Assembly: GCF_018139145.2 (NCBI RefSeq)
Contig: NC_059478.1
Coordinates: forward strand, 24,645,001-24,709,000
DNA: 64,000 nucleotides
Source of the DNA: Gymnogyps californianus
Lineage: Eukaryota > Chordata > Aves > Accipitriformes > Cathartidae
Direction of reading: 5' to 3'
Shown here: positions 25,701-38,884 of the stretch, piece after piece
Layout of the letters: the number at the start of each line of letters is the position of its first letter
Position numbering within the stretch: the stretch's first letter is position 1
Position numbers and translations under genes: made by a program
The notes under the pieces: model-generated
Databases searched by the model: none
The model's input: the letters and a program-made list of their open reading frames with translations, nothing else
Told to the model about the DNA's origin: nothing

Positions 25701-26150
25701 TCAGTGCCCGCCCGCCGCCTGCACTTGCAGCCCCGCTCCCTCGCCACCCACCCAGCATCACCCAGGCAGGGTGGCCGCAGCACCGCAGGGAGCCAGCCGG
25801 CACCAGGGCGGGATGCCGGAGCCAGGGCACGGAACTGGGGAGGCAGGGCAGAAGCCAGGGCGATGTGTCGCCCCGGCTTGGTGCTCCAGGAACTTGCCCA
25901 TCCGGACTGGGAAGAGGCAGGTGCCAAGCAGCCATCCGGGAAATCGCGGCAAGACTCGACACGACTGGCCTGACAGGCTGGGAAACAGCCGGAAAGAGAC
26001 AGCCCGGCCCCTGTGTCACAGCTTGGAGCCACTGCTCCGGGGAGAGGCACCAGGAAGGGCTCGGGGCTGCTCCCCAGCCACCTGCTCACACGAGAGCTCA
26101 CCAACCCGCTGCCGAGCGAGCCAGCGGTGCTCATTGGCACACCCCTGCGT
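16701..26150. other. GC-rich intergenic region with scattered AT-rich islands
   Basis: No coding gene is recognised. Short AT-rich islands stand out at 18100-18260 (contains CTAATTAATAAAG), 19300-19370 (contains GCAGTATAAATATCC), 21540-21610 (contains CTAATTAG) and 23345-23440 (contains CCAATTAGAG). Homeodomain-type TAAT words recur in them. A degenerate repeat of a word close to CACAATGGGGTGGGCCAGG occupies about 19915-19995. The rest is Pro/Gly/Ala-rich chance open frames. Confidence 0.5.
21540..21612. promoter_or_regulatory. AT-rich island with homeodomain-type sites
   Basis: The segment contains GCTGATTAGATCAC and ACCTAATTAGCC within 40 bases, two TAAT/ATTA cores in otherwise GC-rich DNA. 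This spacing is typical of homeodomain-bound enhancers, but only the motifs are seen; activity is inferred. Confidence 0.25.
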
Positions 26151-26219
26151 GCCAGGAACTGCTACCAGGGACACTTGCACGTGTATGCGTGTGGCACAGG
26201 TGGACGGACACATGCCCTG

Positions 26220-26815
26220 ACACCGCATGCACCTTGCAGTGCACACCCCTGTGTACACACAGACGCCACTCATGTGCACACCCCCTGCACCCCCCTCTAC
26301 ACTGTCCCCCCCCGGGCGCTGTGCACATGCCTGCACATGTCCCACACTCACGCACAGGCCTCCCCATACATGCACCCCCCAAACACGCTATGCATACATC
26401 AGTGTCCCCCATACACATATGCACCCTGCAAATGCCCCCATCTGAATCCATGTGCACCCCTCACATGCATGCACACCCTGCACACATATATACATGCCCT
26501 ACACACATGCATACATCACGTACACACCATGCACACCCGCCACATCCATGCATACCCCACCCAGACCCCACACCATGTATCCCCCCACATCCACATGCAC
26601 ACTCCTCATGCATGCAAACCTTCCATGTGCCCACTCACCCAACTCCCTTCACCCGACTCCTCCCCCTGCCCCACGGCTCAGTTTGGGCTTGCGTGTGCCT
26701 GCACGCCACATGGGGACACAGACACGTGGCACAACCCCACGGACACCCCCAGACCACACACACACCCACCACACATCCCCACGCTCCCGTATGTCCCACA
26801 TGCACACTGATCCCC
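26220..26815. repeat. CA-rich degenerate minisatellite
   Basis: The + strand is a run of imperfect words such as CATGCACACC, CCCCATACACAT and CACACATGCATACA. It resembles the 10.08-10.64 kb block in base bias but lacks its G-rich unit. The His/Pro/Thr-rich open frames over it are repeat by-products. The last part (26700-26815) is separated by about 80 bp of less repetitive sequence. Confidence 0.7.
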
Positions 26816-29809
26816 CACCTGGCTGCTCCCCCCAGGGCTGTCCCAGTGCGGGGCTGGCGAGGTACCATGCTGTGCTGGTCGCCCAGACTTGTCCTCCACC
26901 CACGTGGCCTCCATCTACGTGGCCACTCTGCCCTGGGCTCAGCCATGGCTTGGCAAAGCCACCGCACACGCTGGCATCGGCGTGAGCCTGGGGTCCTGTG
27001 GGAAGGCAGCCAGGGTGGGAATCGCTGCCATGCTGAAGGGGTCACACCTTGCCCTGGCACTGGGCCAGGTCTCAGCAGTCCCTGGCACAGCTTTGCTGGG
27101 CGCCACAGTGGATTTGGGGAGTGCCGTGCTGGGATGGACAGACAGGTGGTGGGAGAGGCACGTGTGCTCCTTGCTGACAGCGAGCCACCCCAAGGGGCTG
27201 CCAGAGGGGATGTAGGGGGGAGCCCCATGCACCCTTCCCTCTGCACTCCATCCCCATGGCCTCCCCGGCACCCAGTGCCACCAGCCAAGCGCTTCCCGTG
27301 TGCCCAAGGCCTCGGTCATGGCTACTTTTGCAAATGCCGGGCCAGCCCCAGTGCCGGGGGGTGACACTCCCGGCGTGCCTGGATGGGGACGTGGGGCAGC
27401 ACAGGTGGCCCCGAGCAGGGGCTGGGGCGGGCTGGCTGCCGGCAGGGTGAGGTTGCTGGCAGCACCGCTGCGCTCTTCGAAAGAGTCAAGCACCACAGCG
27501 AGCCGGGGCAGGAGGCGGCAGGAGGTTAGTGAGGCCGCATGCAGTGCCCGGAGCCGGGAAGCTGGGGAGCGGTGGCAGAGGATGCAAACCCCTTCCCTGG
27601 GCTGCTCGGGGCAAAGGGTACCAGGGTGGGGGCTCCCCGGCTCCCCATGGGGTGCAGGACCCCCAGCACCGAAGCTTCCGAGGGCAGGGCAAGAGCATTT
27701 GCCCCACGCTGCTGGGGTCCAGGGTGGGAAACCCAGCCCCGGGGCAGGGGAGGGCACCCTGGAGCATCCGCACAGGGACAGGTGCCCATCGCCTTGCATG
27801 GAGCCGTGCGCGGCCACTGGAGCCAGCGCGGGCTGCCGGCACGGCTGGGCGTGGGTAAAGGTTTTGGCAGCGGAGGTGCCGGTGACTCAGAGCTGGGAGG
27901 AATGTGGAAAATGCAGCCCGGCCACCGCGCCACGTGAGATGCAGGCAGGGCCAGGCCTGCCAGCGCGGCTGGGCTCCAGCGCCGCGTGCACCGCGCCGCG
28001 CACAGTGACGCTCGGCTGGGGCAGCGAGGGCACCCTGCTGACGAGGCGCCGCGAAGGCCCTAATTAACTGTGTGGGTCGCCGGGACGGGTTCAGCTTGCC
28101 CTCCTCCGCGGCATTGAGCAACCATGTGGCAGGCTGGCACAGTGCGGCTGCCCGCCCGGCTCGCAGTGGCAGCCATCCGGCATGCTTTTGGGAGCCCAGG
28201 GGCCATGGGCCCAGCCCCTGCCCGCTGCAGCCCTTTGCTGGGTGATGGTGGTGAGTGGCAGCTCCACTGGTGATCACCAGTGGCTGGGCGGCGTGAATGA
28301 AAGCTGCCTGGGCTTGCAGGGTGGCTGGGCATGGGAAGTGGGGACCCCAGCTCCAGGCTTGTGTCCCCCACCATGATGTGCCACTGCCCCGGTGCCCATG
28401 GCTGCTCTGTGTGCCCCCACTGCCCTGTGGGTCCCCCAGCTCAGCCCCAGCCCTCCCCAGGTGTGTTTGCTCCCAAACAGACCTCATGCTGCTGGAAGAA
28501 GCTGCCCAGGGACCCCCCCAGTCCTCCCAGGGTGTCATTTGGAGGTGGCACAAGCTACTTCTCTATTCCCAGGTGCCTCCAGCCACCCCAGGACAGGCAG
28601 AGGATGGCCCTGGAGACCAGCTACTGCTGGCCAGACCTGGAGCACTGGCATTTTCAGGTGATGTTGCCTTCAACTGGGGATGGAGAAGACCTCGCAGGAG
28701 CAGACGGCAGCAGCTCCCGGGTGCCCGCGCTCTCCACCTGGGGCAGAGCTTGCGAGTCCCTCTGGGCAGGGCCAGCGTGTGTCCAAAGGGAAACGGCCAA
28801 GGGATTTAATGCCGCAGGGAGAGGGAAAGGCTGCAGAGAGGTGGGTCCCAGCCGACGGCTTTCCTGGAGCATCCCAGGAGCACAGGCAGGACTTGGGCTG
28901 GCAGCAGGGGTAGGAATGGGGCTGGCTGCAATCCAGTTAACCACAGTGCTCAGTCATCAGGTCAAAAGCCATCTGAGTGAGGCCACCAACAGAATGAGCA
29001 GCAGGGGCCGAATCCAGGCTGCAAAGCACAAGGGGGTTGTTGTCATCTTCTCTTCCACCCGAGACTGTGCTAATGACCCCCTCCTGGACCAGGGACAGGT
29101 CCTTGGGGTCCAGGTGGGATGAAAATAGTGTCCAGATATTTGATTTGGGGGGAACAGCCACAAGATGCTTGCCTGCTTGTCCCCATCCTACCAAGGGACA
29201 ACTCGGAAAGGCAAAGACCCAGGGGCAGAAGCGTTCAGGAACCAGGGGGCACTCCCAGTGCGGTGGTCTCGGGACCAGGGAGCTGTGTACAGGCAGGACT
29301 GGTTCAGATGCCTGGAAAGGAGGTGAGAGCCAAGAGGTGAAGCTGTAGGCAGGGTAGGGATGTCTGGGGGCAAAGGACACCCTCCGGACCACAGGCAGTG
29401 AAAGGCAGGAGGGCAGGAAGCTGTGGGGTCAAAGTGAGTCAGGTGCAAGTCACGGCCAAACAAAAGGTGAGATGCTCGGATAAGAACCACAGCTGACTCA
29501 GAGTTTCCACCTCTTCCAGAGGGTGACCACAGGGGACAGCCAGGGACCAGCCGGGACCCCTCTTTGTGTGGAGCCAGCACTGGGAGTATGCGGTGATTGC
29601 ACCCTGAAGCCTTTGGGATCCCGGAGCCCAGACCTGTGGAGGGGAGCAACACCCACTGCTGCCCAGGACCCCCATCCAGCGTCAGTGTCCTGTGGCATGG
29701 AGGGTCCCAGGGGGGGTCCACAGGGATCCCAGCAGGAGCCCAGCAGCCAGCCTGGGGACCTGGGCTGAGAGCCCATACCTTCCTGGAGTGCCCAAGCAGA
29801 GGCTGTCTG

Positions 29810-29975
29810 AGTTAAATAGGAGAGATTTCCCCCTTATTAGCGGGCTATTAATCACATTCAGTTTTTTTTAAATTGAGCTGTTGCACAACAGGTTGAGTAA
29901 CAGCCTAATAACAGGCTGTAAATCTCAGTTTGCTCTCCGGGAGATTACAGATGTTAATAACAGATAATGACCCAC
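29810..29975. promoter_or_regulatory. AT-rich island, candidate conserved enhancer
   Basis: About 165 bp with many TAAT/ATTA cores (TTATTAGCGGGCTATTAATC, CCTAATAACAGG, TTAATAACAGATAATG) and an eight-base T run, in strong contrast to the GC-rich flanks. There is no open frame. Clustered homeodomain-type words with little CpG are the usual look of developmental enhancers in bird genomes; conservation could not be tested here. Confidence 0.35.
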
Positions 29976-32959
29976 AACTCACAAGCTGCTCCTCTCCCCC
30001 GCCCCTTTGATCCCTCTGCTCTGCCCCTCCCCATACTCAGCCCCCAGGACGGAGCGGGGCTGCAGGGAGACCCCCAAAAATGCAAACCACCAGGTAACTT
30101 CCCCAGCACCACCACCCAGCAGAGCTGGGGTCCGACTGCCCAGCCCTGCCTGCGGAAACCAGCCCTCACTAATCCCAACTTCTCCTGCAGCTCCCTACCA
30201 CCACCCATGCTGTCACCCTGCACTCCTCCGGAGTGCTGGTTTGGGGGTCCTTGGCTCCATGCGCTGGTTCATGCAACCCACCTTTAGCCGTGGGAGCACA
30301 GGGAGCAGCAAAGTATCAGTGCATCCATGGCTGCGCTCCTGCAGCCCGGGGGTGCCGGCTGGGCGCTGGTGCAGGTCCCCAGGAGCTTGGGTGCTTGCAG
30401 GACTTGTGCAGGATGGCTGGGGCAGGCAGGGCTTGGCCCTGGCTCTGCCAGCCCCAAGCCTGCCTACTGCCAGACCCTGGGCATAAATCTCCCCAGCCCA
30501 TGTCCTCCCTGCTGCAATCAGCGCGGAGGTTCAGGCCTCATGCACGCTCAGGGGCTGCTCTTGGGCTTGCTACCACCCTGGATCTGGCAAGACCAGAGCA
30601 CATCGCACACTGCAAGAGACCGTTGCACTGAGACAGGCACCCGCTTGCTGCAGCAGCAGCCGTGCAGGGGAGCTAACCCCTGCGAAACCTCCTGGGGAGG
30701 TTTCCAAAGCCAGCCCCCTCTCCACCTCCCACCTGGTCCCCCATCCCTACCTGTCCCGCCCCAGAGCCCCCTTCCCAAAATGGGGCTGACCACCTGGATG
30801 CATCCCAACATGACTTTCTATCCTCCCTGGATGTGTGCACACACTGCCTGCATCCTTCCTCCGGGATGTGCACACCCCTGTGAGCCCCAGGGCGGCCTGG
30901 TGAGGTGTTGGTTGCGCAGGGCTCGGCTCAGCCCCAGGCACTGCTCTGGGGACGGGGACAGCCCCAAAAGGGTTTCCCCCTCTCCCTGCCCAGTGCCCTG
31001 GCTGGGAGCAGGAGGACGGAGGGACCCTGTGGGAGGGGTTGGTTGTGTATTGCCCCCAGAGTGGGGGGAAGCGGGGAAAAAGGGGTGGAGGATGACTTTC
31101 TCCTGACCCTGTCCTGGGTCTGGCACCACCAAGCCAGGGCACAGGAGCAGGGTGACAATGGTGCAGCCTTTGCCACAGGGCATGGGATCCCTCCATCCCC
31201 AGGCCCAGGGGACGTCCCCCACAGGTGGCAGCCATCCCTGCCAGCATCCTTCCAGCGCCCTGCAGGATCTGGACCCACGGCTGCTGCCATATGGGGGGCA
31301 CAGGGGCTGGCAGGAGCCACGGGACAGGGCGCGGGATGAGTCGCCTGGCAGGCAGGGCCGGCAAGGGTGGTGAGTCACCGCCAGCTTTCCCTGCCGGGGT
31401 GGGATCGCTGCAGCCACTCGGCGTCCCACTGCACTCCCCAGTCGCACTGGGCAGCACTGAGCAGCCGGCAGGCATGGCAAAACCTGCTCCCCTGCCCCAC
31501 GGGCTCCTTCCCCAGCATGCAGGGGGCTTCTGCCCATGCCAGGAGCCCGTCCCCATCTCCAGCAGGCCAGATCAGGCATGGGGCAGGCAGCAGTGGGGCC
31601 CCATCCCTTCTGCAGGCACCTGATGTCCCCCATCCTGCTCCTTGCAAAAGGGTGCAGATGGTTGGGGGGTGCTGGGTCCCCCCGAGGCCGCGCAGCCCCC
31701 TGGTGCAAACACTCCTGCAGTGCTGTGCGTACCCAGGAGCTGTGTACACATCAGCACCATATGGCAACAGTGGCTGGCACCGGCACCAGTGTCACCAGCG
31801 GGGTATGGAGAAGGATGGGGAAACAGCTGTGTTTGCCGTGAGAGGCGAATGCTGGCAGGGAGCTGTGGGCCAGCACCCCGGACGGCGCTGAGCCAGTGCA
31901 GCCAGCACCCCTGTGCCACTGCATAGGTGTCCTCGTGTCCCTCCAGGAGCACCATGCCATCCCTCCAGCAGACCTGGGACACTGCTGTAGATGGACACTA
32001 GGAAAGCTGTAGCCAGGAGCCCATCCAGGCAGGGCTTGGTCTCCAGCACCCGCCTACGGCAAGGATTATGCAGTGACCCAAAGGGGCTCTAGGGTCCTCC
32101 TGAGCAGGAGGCGTAGGGCCACCAGCCCGTGATGTGGGAGCACCCAACGCATCCCTCCGGATGTGGAGATGGCTCAGGTCTGTCCTGCCTGCAGGTGCAG
32201 CGTGATGCCACCTTGGGCTGCAGGGCAGTGTCCTCTCCACACCCAGAGAGGGTGCTCTGGGGGGAGCCCTGGGGGGTGCAGAGAGGATGAGCAAGGAGGA
32301 AAGCACTTTCCAAGAAGAGGAGATGCTGGTCGATCTGCAAGCACGCCTCAGGGAATGCAGCAGCCACAGCCAGGCCACCCTGAGGTGCTGGCGGTCCCTC
32401 CCAGCCCAGCCTCCAGCGCCTGGCACCCCGTTAGGCGCATGCCGAGCGGCGCTCTCCCTGCCGGTACGTGGCACCGGGGCTGACGGTCCTTTCTCTAGGG
32501 ACACCTCACAGCGGGATGAGGACGGTGCCACTCCCTGGCGCAGGGAATATGGGCCAGGGCTGCCCCAGCCAGTTTCCTTTCGGATGTTGTTAGTAACCCT
32601 GCATGTGAGTCACAGTGTTTGTGGGTGCTCCTGCCCTGCGCCGGTCCCACAGCCCCCCCCTGGGCAGGCGGCGGGGGCTGCAGCCCCCTCCCCAGCCTGT
32701 CCACGGCCGCGTTCCTCCACGACCTGCATGGGGACAAAAGCTCCTCCATGCACCCCGACGGGGAAGGAAACTTCAGCAGCGGGATGCTGGAGAGGGGTGC
32801 AGGCAAGGGCGCAGCGGTGTCCCCATCCTGGCACCCGGGGAGGGCTGGTGGCCCTGCTCCATCCCTGCTCCTTGGGCTTCCCCGCGGCCAGGGACTCCCA
32901 GGAGCGGCGTGACAGCCACCCTGGCAGTGATGAAAGGTGGCGGAGGGGAGGTTTGTGGC

Positions 32960-33130
32960 CGGGAAGCTGCTATAAGAGAGCCCGGGACCTTTGATATGCA
33001 GAAGCCTCCGGCCCCGCTGATTGCATTAGCGGGTTTAGTGCCCGAGCAGGCACCCAGCCCCCGCTATCAGGAGCAGACAAGCTGCTAAAGGGCCCAGCTC
33101 CCATTTTAGATGCAAATGACCCTGCAATTG
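32960..33130. promoter_or_regulatory. Candidate element with octamer (POU) site
   Basis: The segment carries a perfect octamer ATGCAAAT near 33111-33118, a TCF/LEF-like CCTTTGATAT at about 32989-32998 and a CTATAAGAG word near 32970. Flanking words such as GATTGCATTAGC are also AT-rich. The motifs are seen directly; that they form an enhancer or promoter is inference. Confidence 0.3.
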
Positions 33131-36100
33131 TGGACTTGGAGGGGAGAAGAATCCCCAAATCACCGTCGGGTGGAAGCAGACCTGGCTGGAGACAAAAAGG
33201 TTCCCAGGCGGCTTGAGTGGCCCCGTAATCGTCCCATTGATGCCTCAGGTGCGGGACATCGCAGCCTCAATGCCTTCCCGGAACCAGCCCCTTTATGGGA
33301 AGTGCAGATTCCCGGAGGAATCTCCCACCATTCCCACTGCCGGCCCGGGCTGCCCGCATGTCTCCCTGCCTGCCACTAATGTCCCCAGGACAGGCAGCTC
33401 CTGCCCCAGGGCCTGGAGCTCGGCTCTGCTCTTGGCTTTGAAGTGCATCAGATTGGGCTAATGGGGAGGTGCATCCACCAAACGCACCCCGAGGGGCTGG
33501 GGGAGGCGATCCCCCACCCAGGGCAGGGGTGGTCTGGGGGAAGTGACCAGGCACGGCTGGAGCCCCCCCAGTGTCCCCAAGCCCCGGCATGCCCCGAGCC
33601 CCTGTTCCCGCTGTGGCCCCATTTGCATCAGGTGAGCTGGAGCAGACTCACTGGGTCAAACCCGGATTTGAGTCACTTCAGGAGCATCCCGGCTCCCTAA
33701 ATCCACCCAAGTGCTCAGAGCAAGGCTGGGCCACAGTCCCACTGGGATGTGGCAGCCTCTGACCCGGGCACCGACGAAGGCTTCCCTCCTCCTCCTCCCA
33801 GCACCATCCCAGTGCTGCTCTACTGGCCCCAGGGCACCTCGTGCCACCCCACATCCCCACCGCATACCCATCCCCTAAGCTGCTCTGAGCCTTCCCTTGG
33901 GCAGGGTGGTGGCAGGGAGCTGCCCACCACCCCATGGCTCCTTACCCCCCACCCCTGGGCTGTAAGCCTGTGAGGGCAGGGTCCACAAAGGGCTTGGTGT
34001 GGGGAGTGCCTGGGATGCAGGGCTGGGCTCCCCTGCTGCATGGTCCCTTGCCCACTGCCCTAGGGGCAGCCCAAAAACAGCCCCGCAGAGCCCCTCGGCT
34101 CCATGGAGAGCTCCATAGCCCCACAGAGCCTCACTGCAGCCCCATAGAAACTCCCCCTGCCCCCAGCAGCCCCAGCCCCAGAGCAGAAGGAGGGATGTGG
34201 GGCCATGCATGGGGGGCAGTGGTGGGGCCAGGGTGGTCTTACAGCTCTAAAGCCCCAGAGATCCCCTCTCCAACCCCCCGACTCTCCCTACCCCATGGTG
34301 TGGGCTCAGCCATGCCCTGGACCCACCCTCCAGCAGCCTCCTCACCCCTACATGTGCCACAAGTTCAATCAGGCCTCATTCATTCCACATCTCTGGGAAG
34401 GGAGATGGTTTTAGGGCCATCGGCCCTGGGAAAGTCCCCTGAGTCCCCTGCACCTGACAGTGCATAGGGTGCTGGGGGAGGCAGGAGGGACTGAACCGGC
34501 ATGGTGGGGAGCAGGGGACCCCGGGGTCCTGCGCAGTGCCTCACAGTCACTGCCACTTTCCCAAACAAGGAGACAGGCGGGCAGGTGTGCAGGGCACGGC
34601 CTTCGTGTCCGTCCCTGCAAAACCGCACAGCTCTGCTTTGATGTAGGTGGAAAATTCCCTGTTTGGCCGGGAATCTGGGAGGCTGGGGACTCCAACGCTG
34701 GCTACACTGGGTGAGGAATTAAACGCGTGTTTTGTTGGAAAGATTTTTCCTCTCCTGACTGGGGAGGCGACATCCGAACCTTATTTTCCTTTCCGCGCTG
34801 GGACACCTGCCAGTGGGGCTGAGTGGTCCCCGGGGAGTCACGGGACGCCGCGGCTGCACCGAGCCCCTTGCCGGCACGTGGGAGGTAGCGGCGGAGCGGG
34901 ACCGAGGCGCGGCGGGGAAGATGGGGCTGGGGAAAATGGAGGCCGCTAGAGGTTGTGTTTGGGCTCGGGGCTGTTTGCCTGTAGCCCGAACACGCGCCGA
35001 GGTCGGGCAGGGAGCTGGCTCAGCTGTGGATTTTAAAATAGCACCTCGTCTGCCAAGGACCCTCCTACTCTGCCACGGGCTGGGTGGATCCTGGCCCCGC
35101 TGTGCACCTTGTGCTGCTGGCGAAGCGCTGCACGCCTGGCCGGCTCCGCTCCAGCACCGCAGCCGCTGCGGGGCCGGGAGGCAGGGAGGGGTGCTCTGGC
35201 TGCTCCTGCCGCACGCCCGGCTGTGGCCATGCACCAGCTCAGCTCAGGGACAAGCAACCCGCGGCCACCCCCGGGCACCATCCGGCCAGGGGACACTTAT
35301 CCCCAGGCATCCTCCCGGCAGGCTGCTGGGCTCCAGCCCCAGCGGCACGGTGCCCTGGAGCAGGTGGAGAGGAGCATCCTCATCTCCTGGCATCGCCCTC
35401 AACAGCTGGGGGGTCCCAGGGACCCTTCACCCCACGGTGGCGGTCTCTGCTTTGCGACCATGCTCGTGGGATGGCAGTACCCCTTCTGCCTCCTTCCCGC
35501 AGGGCACCGGCTCAGGGCAGGAGCAAACTGGGCTTGCCACACCAGGGCCACCCAGGGAGGGAGGAGGAGAGCGGGGTGTGCATGCTGGGGCTGGGAAAGC
35601 TCAGGCTTCCCCGTAATCCCTCCCCCAGGGCACTGCCCCGCTATCCCACCACTGGCGAATGGCAACCGGGTCCCCTTGGGAGCAAAACCTTGCGAGAACC
35701 TCCCCTCCGAGGAACCTGCCACCCCGCCAGCCCTGCAAAAAGCTGGGGGATCGAAGGCTGCGATAAGGATCTTCCTCCTTCTTTTCAGATGCAGGTGCTA
35801 CCCTGGGGGACACCGGCAGCCAGGCACAGGCTCTGCCGGAGCCAGGGTGCTGTGGCTCCCACTCGACCGGCTGCGGCACAGCCAGCGCCGCACACGTGTG
35901 TGCACATTCACCTGCGGATGAGCTTGAGAGCTTCCCGGGGATTATGCTCATGCCATGAAGCTTCAAAGCTTGACGGGTGTTCTGAGGCAACCCCTCTCCA
36001 TCCCCAGAAATGGCTGCAGCCCCAGCGAAAGGAAGGGCAGGATTCGGGCTCTGGGTCTGCAGCAATCTTTCTTCATCCCTCTCCTGCCTGCCCAGATTTG

Positions 36101-36224
36101 TCTCTGCCCGTCCTTGGGCCAAGAGCACCCAGAGGTCCCCTCCATCCCTGCTGTCCCCACCATCCCCAGCACACCAGCACTGCCAGCCCTGCCAGGGTAG
36201 CTGAAGCAGCCGGTTCTCTCCGAG

Positions 36225-36490
36225 TGACTCATGCTGAAACACATGACGTTCACCATATTTCAGGGCTTTCGGCTTGGATGAGAAAAACATCAGGGTGTAA
36301 GAAAGTTTCTTTGCGAGCTGCTTTTAAAACACTGGAGGGACTTCTCCTGCCACTTGCTCACACTCTCCATTTTTGGGAGAAAAGTAGCATTTTTAATTAA
36401 AAATCCTTTTGATTGTTTATAACATGGAAAATAGACAATTAAGCAAAATGTTTTGTCTTGATTTATTAAAAAAAACCCTGAAGACCATCC
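36225..36490. promoter_or_regulatory. AT-rich island, candidate conserved noncoding element
   Basis: About 260 bp of low-GC DNA containing TTTTTAATTAAAAATCC, TTGATTGTTTATAAC and GACAATTAAGC, including a forkhead-like TGTTTATA word. No open frame of note. It is one of a cluster of such islands between 36 and 42 kb upstream of KLF17. Confidence 0.3.
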
Positions 36491-36840
36491 GGGTCCATCC
36501 CAAACATCTCCTGGCTGCATGTAGCAAGCAGCGAGTGCGTGGCCCTGCAGCCAGACTTGCTGCCTCCGCTGCCTCCTTCCTCCACCCCAGCCCCTCTGGC
36601 CGAGCCTTCATGTAGGGGCCCAGGGAGCCACGTGGCCACTGCGCCCACTTGCCGCCTGCCTGCGGGGCTGTGCCGTGGCCATACCTGGCAATGCTGCCCA
36701 TCCCGGTGAAGCTCCCCTGGCAGCTCGGTGTGGTTTTGCTGCTGCGTTTGCTCGCAGGGTTATCTGCTCCAGAGCTGGTGTTGGTTTTGGCATGCAGCGC
36801 CGGGACCACACCTACTAGTTAAATACCACAGCCAAGGGCT

Positions 36841-36945
36841 CAGAGGGGGGAAAAAAAAAGGGGAAAGAAAGAAAACGCATATGAAATATTTGTTGCGGTT
36901 TGAAGATACACACACACATACACACACAACACAAACACACCAGCC
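36841..36945. repeat. Poly(A) tract and CA microsatellite
   Basis: An A-rich tract at 36849-36880 is followed by a short imperfect CA microsatellite at 36907-36941. The sequence is simple low-complexity DNA. Confidence 0.8.
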
Positions 36946-37779
36946 CGGCTCCGGGTCACTGGCAGCCGAGGAAGGAAGACTCTGGCTAAGATTGTCTTCA
37001 AAACCATGTTGGCGGCAGAGTCTGCTGAAGGGAAACCCTTTGGGCCAAAATTAGCCCCTGCCGCATGCCAAGCCGGAGCCTGCTCTCCCCCCGGGCTGGG
37101 GAAGCCGGGGCAGCCCTGGCAGCGCAGCCAGGGCCAGGGAGCTGCGCCAGCCCTTCCCGGGTAGCTGCCCTCCTGCCAGGCTGCGAAAAACTGGGGAAAG
37201 GGTGCCAGGGATGGAAATCCCCGGGGTGGCAGCCCTTGTGGGGACGGGAGGGTTTTCCCTCCGCAGCACCCTGGAATAGCAGGTACCGTCCTAGAGATGC
37301 CCATTGGGGCGGCAGCACTCGCAGTGGGGCTCAGGTGGCTGGGGATAGAGATGGGCAGCACTGCCGCTCGGTGCTGGCATGGGATAAATAGGCACCCAGT
37401 AGCTAAGGATGGGCTGGGGCTGGAAACAAGGAGGATGGGTGTCCCATGGGAGCAGGTGGCTCCAGCCACCCCCCTGCCTTTGGGACCAGGGGGCATCCAG
37501 GATGGGCTTGGTGACATTGTGACCCTGCCAGTGGTGCTGGCACCGTGGTGGATGGGAAGTGGTGCCATTTAGCCCCTGTCCCATCTCAGCTCACCCTGCT
37601 GGGGCAGGTCCTGCTGCCCCCTTCTCCAGTGTTGGCCCCGGCGAGGCGGCTGCCAGCACGAAGCCACAGCAAGGTGGCCCAAGGGGCGCTGGGTGGCCGT
37701 GCCGTGCCATGCCGCGCCACGCAGCGAGGCCTGCTGAGGTGGCTGGAGCAGGTGGATTACCGCCACCTTCCTTTCCCCA

Positions 37780-38170
37780 GGCTCCTTCCCGGAGAAGTTT
37801 TGATGATCTCACTGGATGCACATTTCTAAATGTTTGCTTGATTGTTTCATCATCGAAGGTCAATTAAAGAGAAGGCGAGTTCCTGTCGCCCCGCTCCGAA
37901 CCCCTTCGCTGCCAGAGCCCCAGAACAAAGGGAGGAATTGGGCTTGGGCTCGGCCAGCTTGGATTCCCATTTGATTATTTCCAACAAGGGAGCAAATCTA
38001 TTTTGGAGCCGGTATTCCCAGGGGATGAACTCACCAGCACAGCGCATGAGCAGGGTTGTGGAAAAAAAAAAATAATACAGCCTTTTGTAATGTGTTGCAA
38101 ACCTATTTACTACCAGGGAAGCCAGGTAATTAAATGCCACTTCCTGGAGCAGAATGAAGCAGCTTTATGT
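37780..38170. promoter_or_regulatory. AT-rich island, candidate conserved noncoding element
   Basis: Nearly 400 bp of mixed low-GC sequence with words such as GCTTGATTGTTTCATCATCG, TTTGATTATTTCC and CAGGTAATTAAATGCC, plus an A11 run near 38060. There is no long open frame. It is the longest AT-rich island in this part of the window and is a reasonable place to look for a KLF17 enhancer. Confidence 0.35.
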
Positions 38171-38884
38171 AATGCCAGCGCAAAGGGGTTTGCTCCCGAC
38201 GCCGGGCAGCCGCTGCTCCTGCTGGCTGCCACCGCGTGTCGCGGGCGGGAGGATGCACTTTCACAGGCTGCGTGCATGCAACTGCACCACGGCATCCGCG
38301 TGTGGCCGGCTGCGAGCCGGGGCCGGAGTCCCGTGCCAGAGTGGGTGGCCTTGGTGCAGCGCATGTCCCGGGGGCGCGGGACGGCAGTGGGGCGGCTTTT
38401 CCATGCAATACTCTATGGTGTGTGATTTACACCGGCGAGGTGGCTGCAGGCAGAGAGCTGCATGGGAGGAATAACAAAATCAGATGTCCTGGAAAAGAGC
38501 TTCCACGCAGAGCAGGACGGCTCTCCGGCTCCCTGCTTGTCCTGCTGTCCCCTGGGCTGTCCCCTGCTGCCTCACACCAGGGCTGTGTCCCCATGGGTAC
38601 CAGTGACTCATGGCGCAGCCCGTTCGCTCAGCCCCACGCCACAGCTCCCATTGGAAAGTCCTTCCCCCTCTGGGGTGGCAGTGCCCCGCATACCACAGCC
38701 ACACCAGTGCCCAGCCTCTGGGGCCAGCCGAGCTTTCTCCGGGCTGGGAAATGGCATGGACCTGTGTGGAGCAGGGCTGACCAGCGCTGGGCTCGGCACT
38801 CGCACTTTCCCTGCCTCTGTGCATGGGCAAGGGAGGTTTTCCCCACTTGCTGAGAGTCCAAGTTCATTTGGCTGAGAGGCCAAA

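Larger units (their letters stand above)
26820..36220. other. GC-rich intergenic region with AT-rich islands, no gene recognised
   Basis: Sequence of the same kind as further left: long overlapping chance open frames, no recognisable protein. AT-rich islands are listed separately at 29810-29975 and 32960-33130. A small island at 28055-28075 contains CCTAATTAACTG. No RNA gene or young repeat was recognised. Confidence 0.5.
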
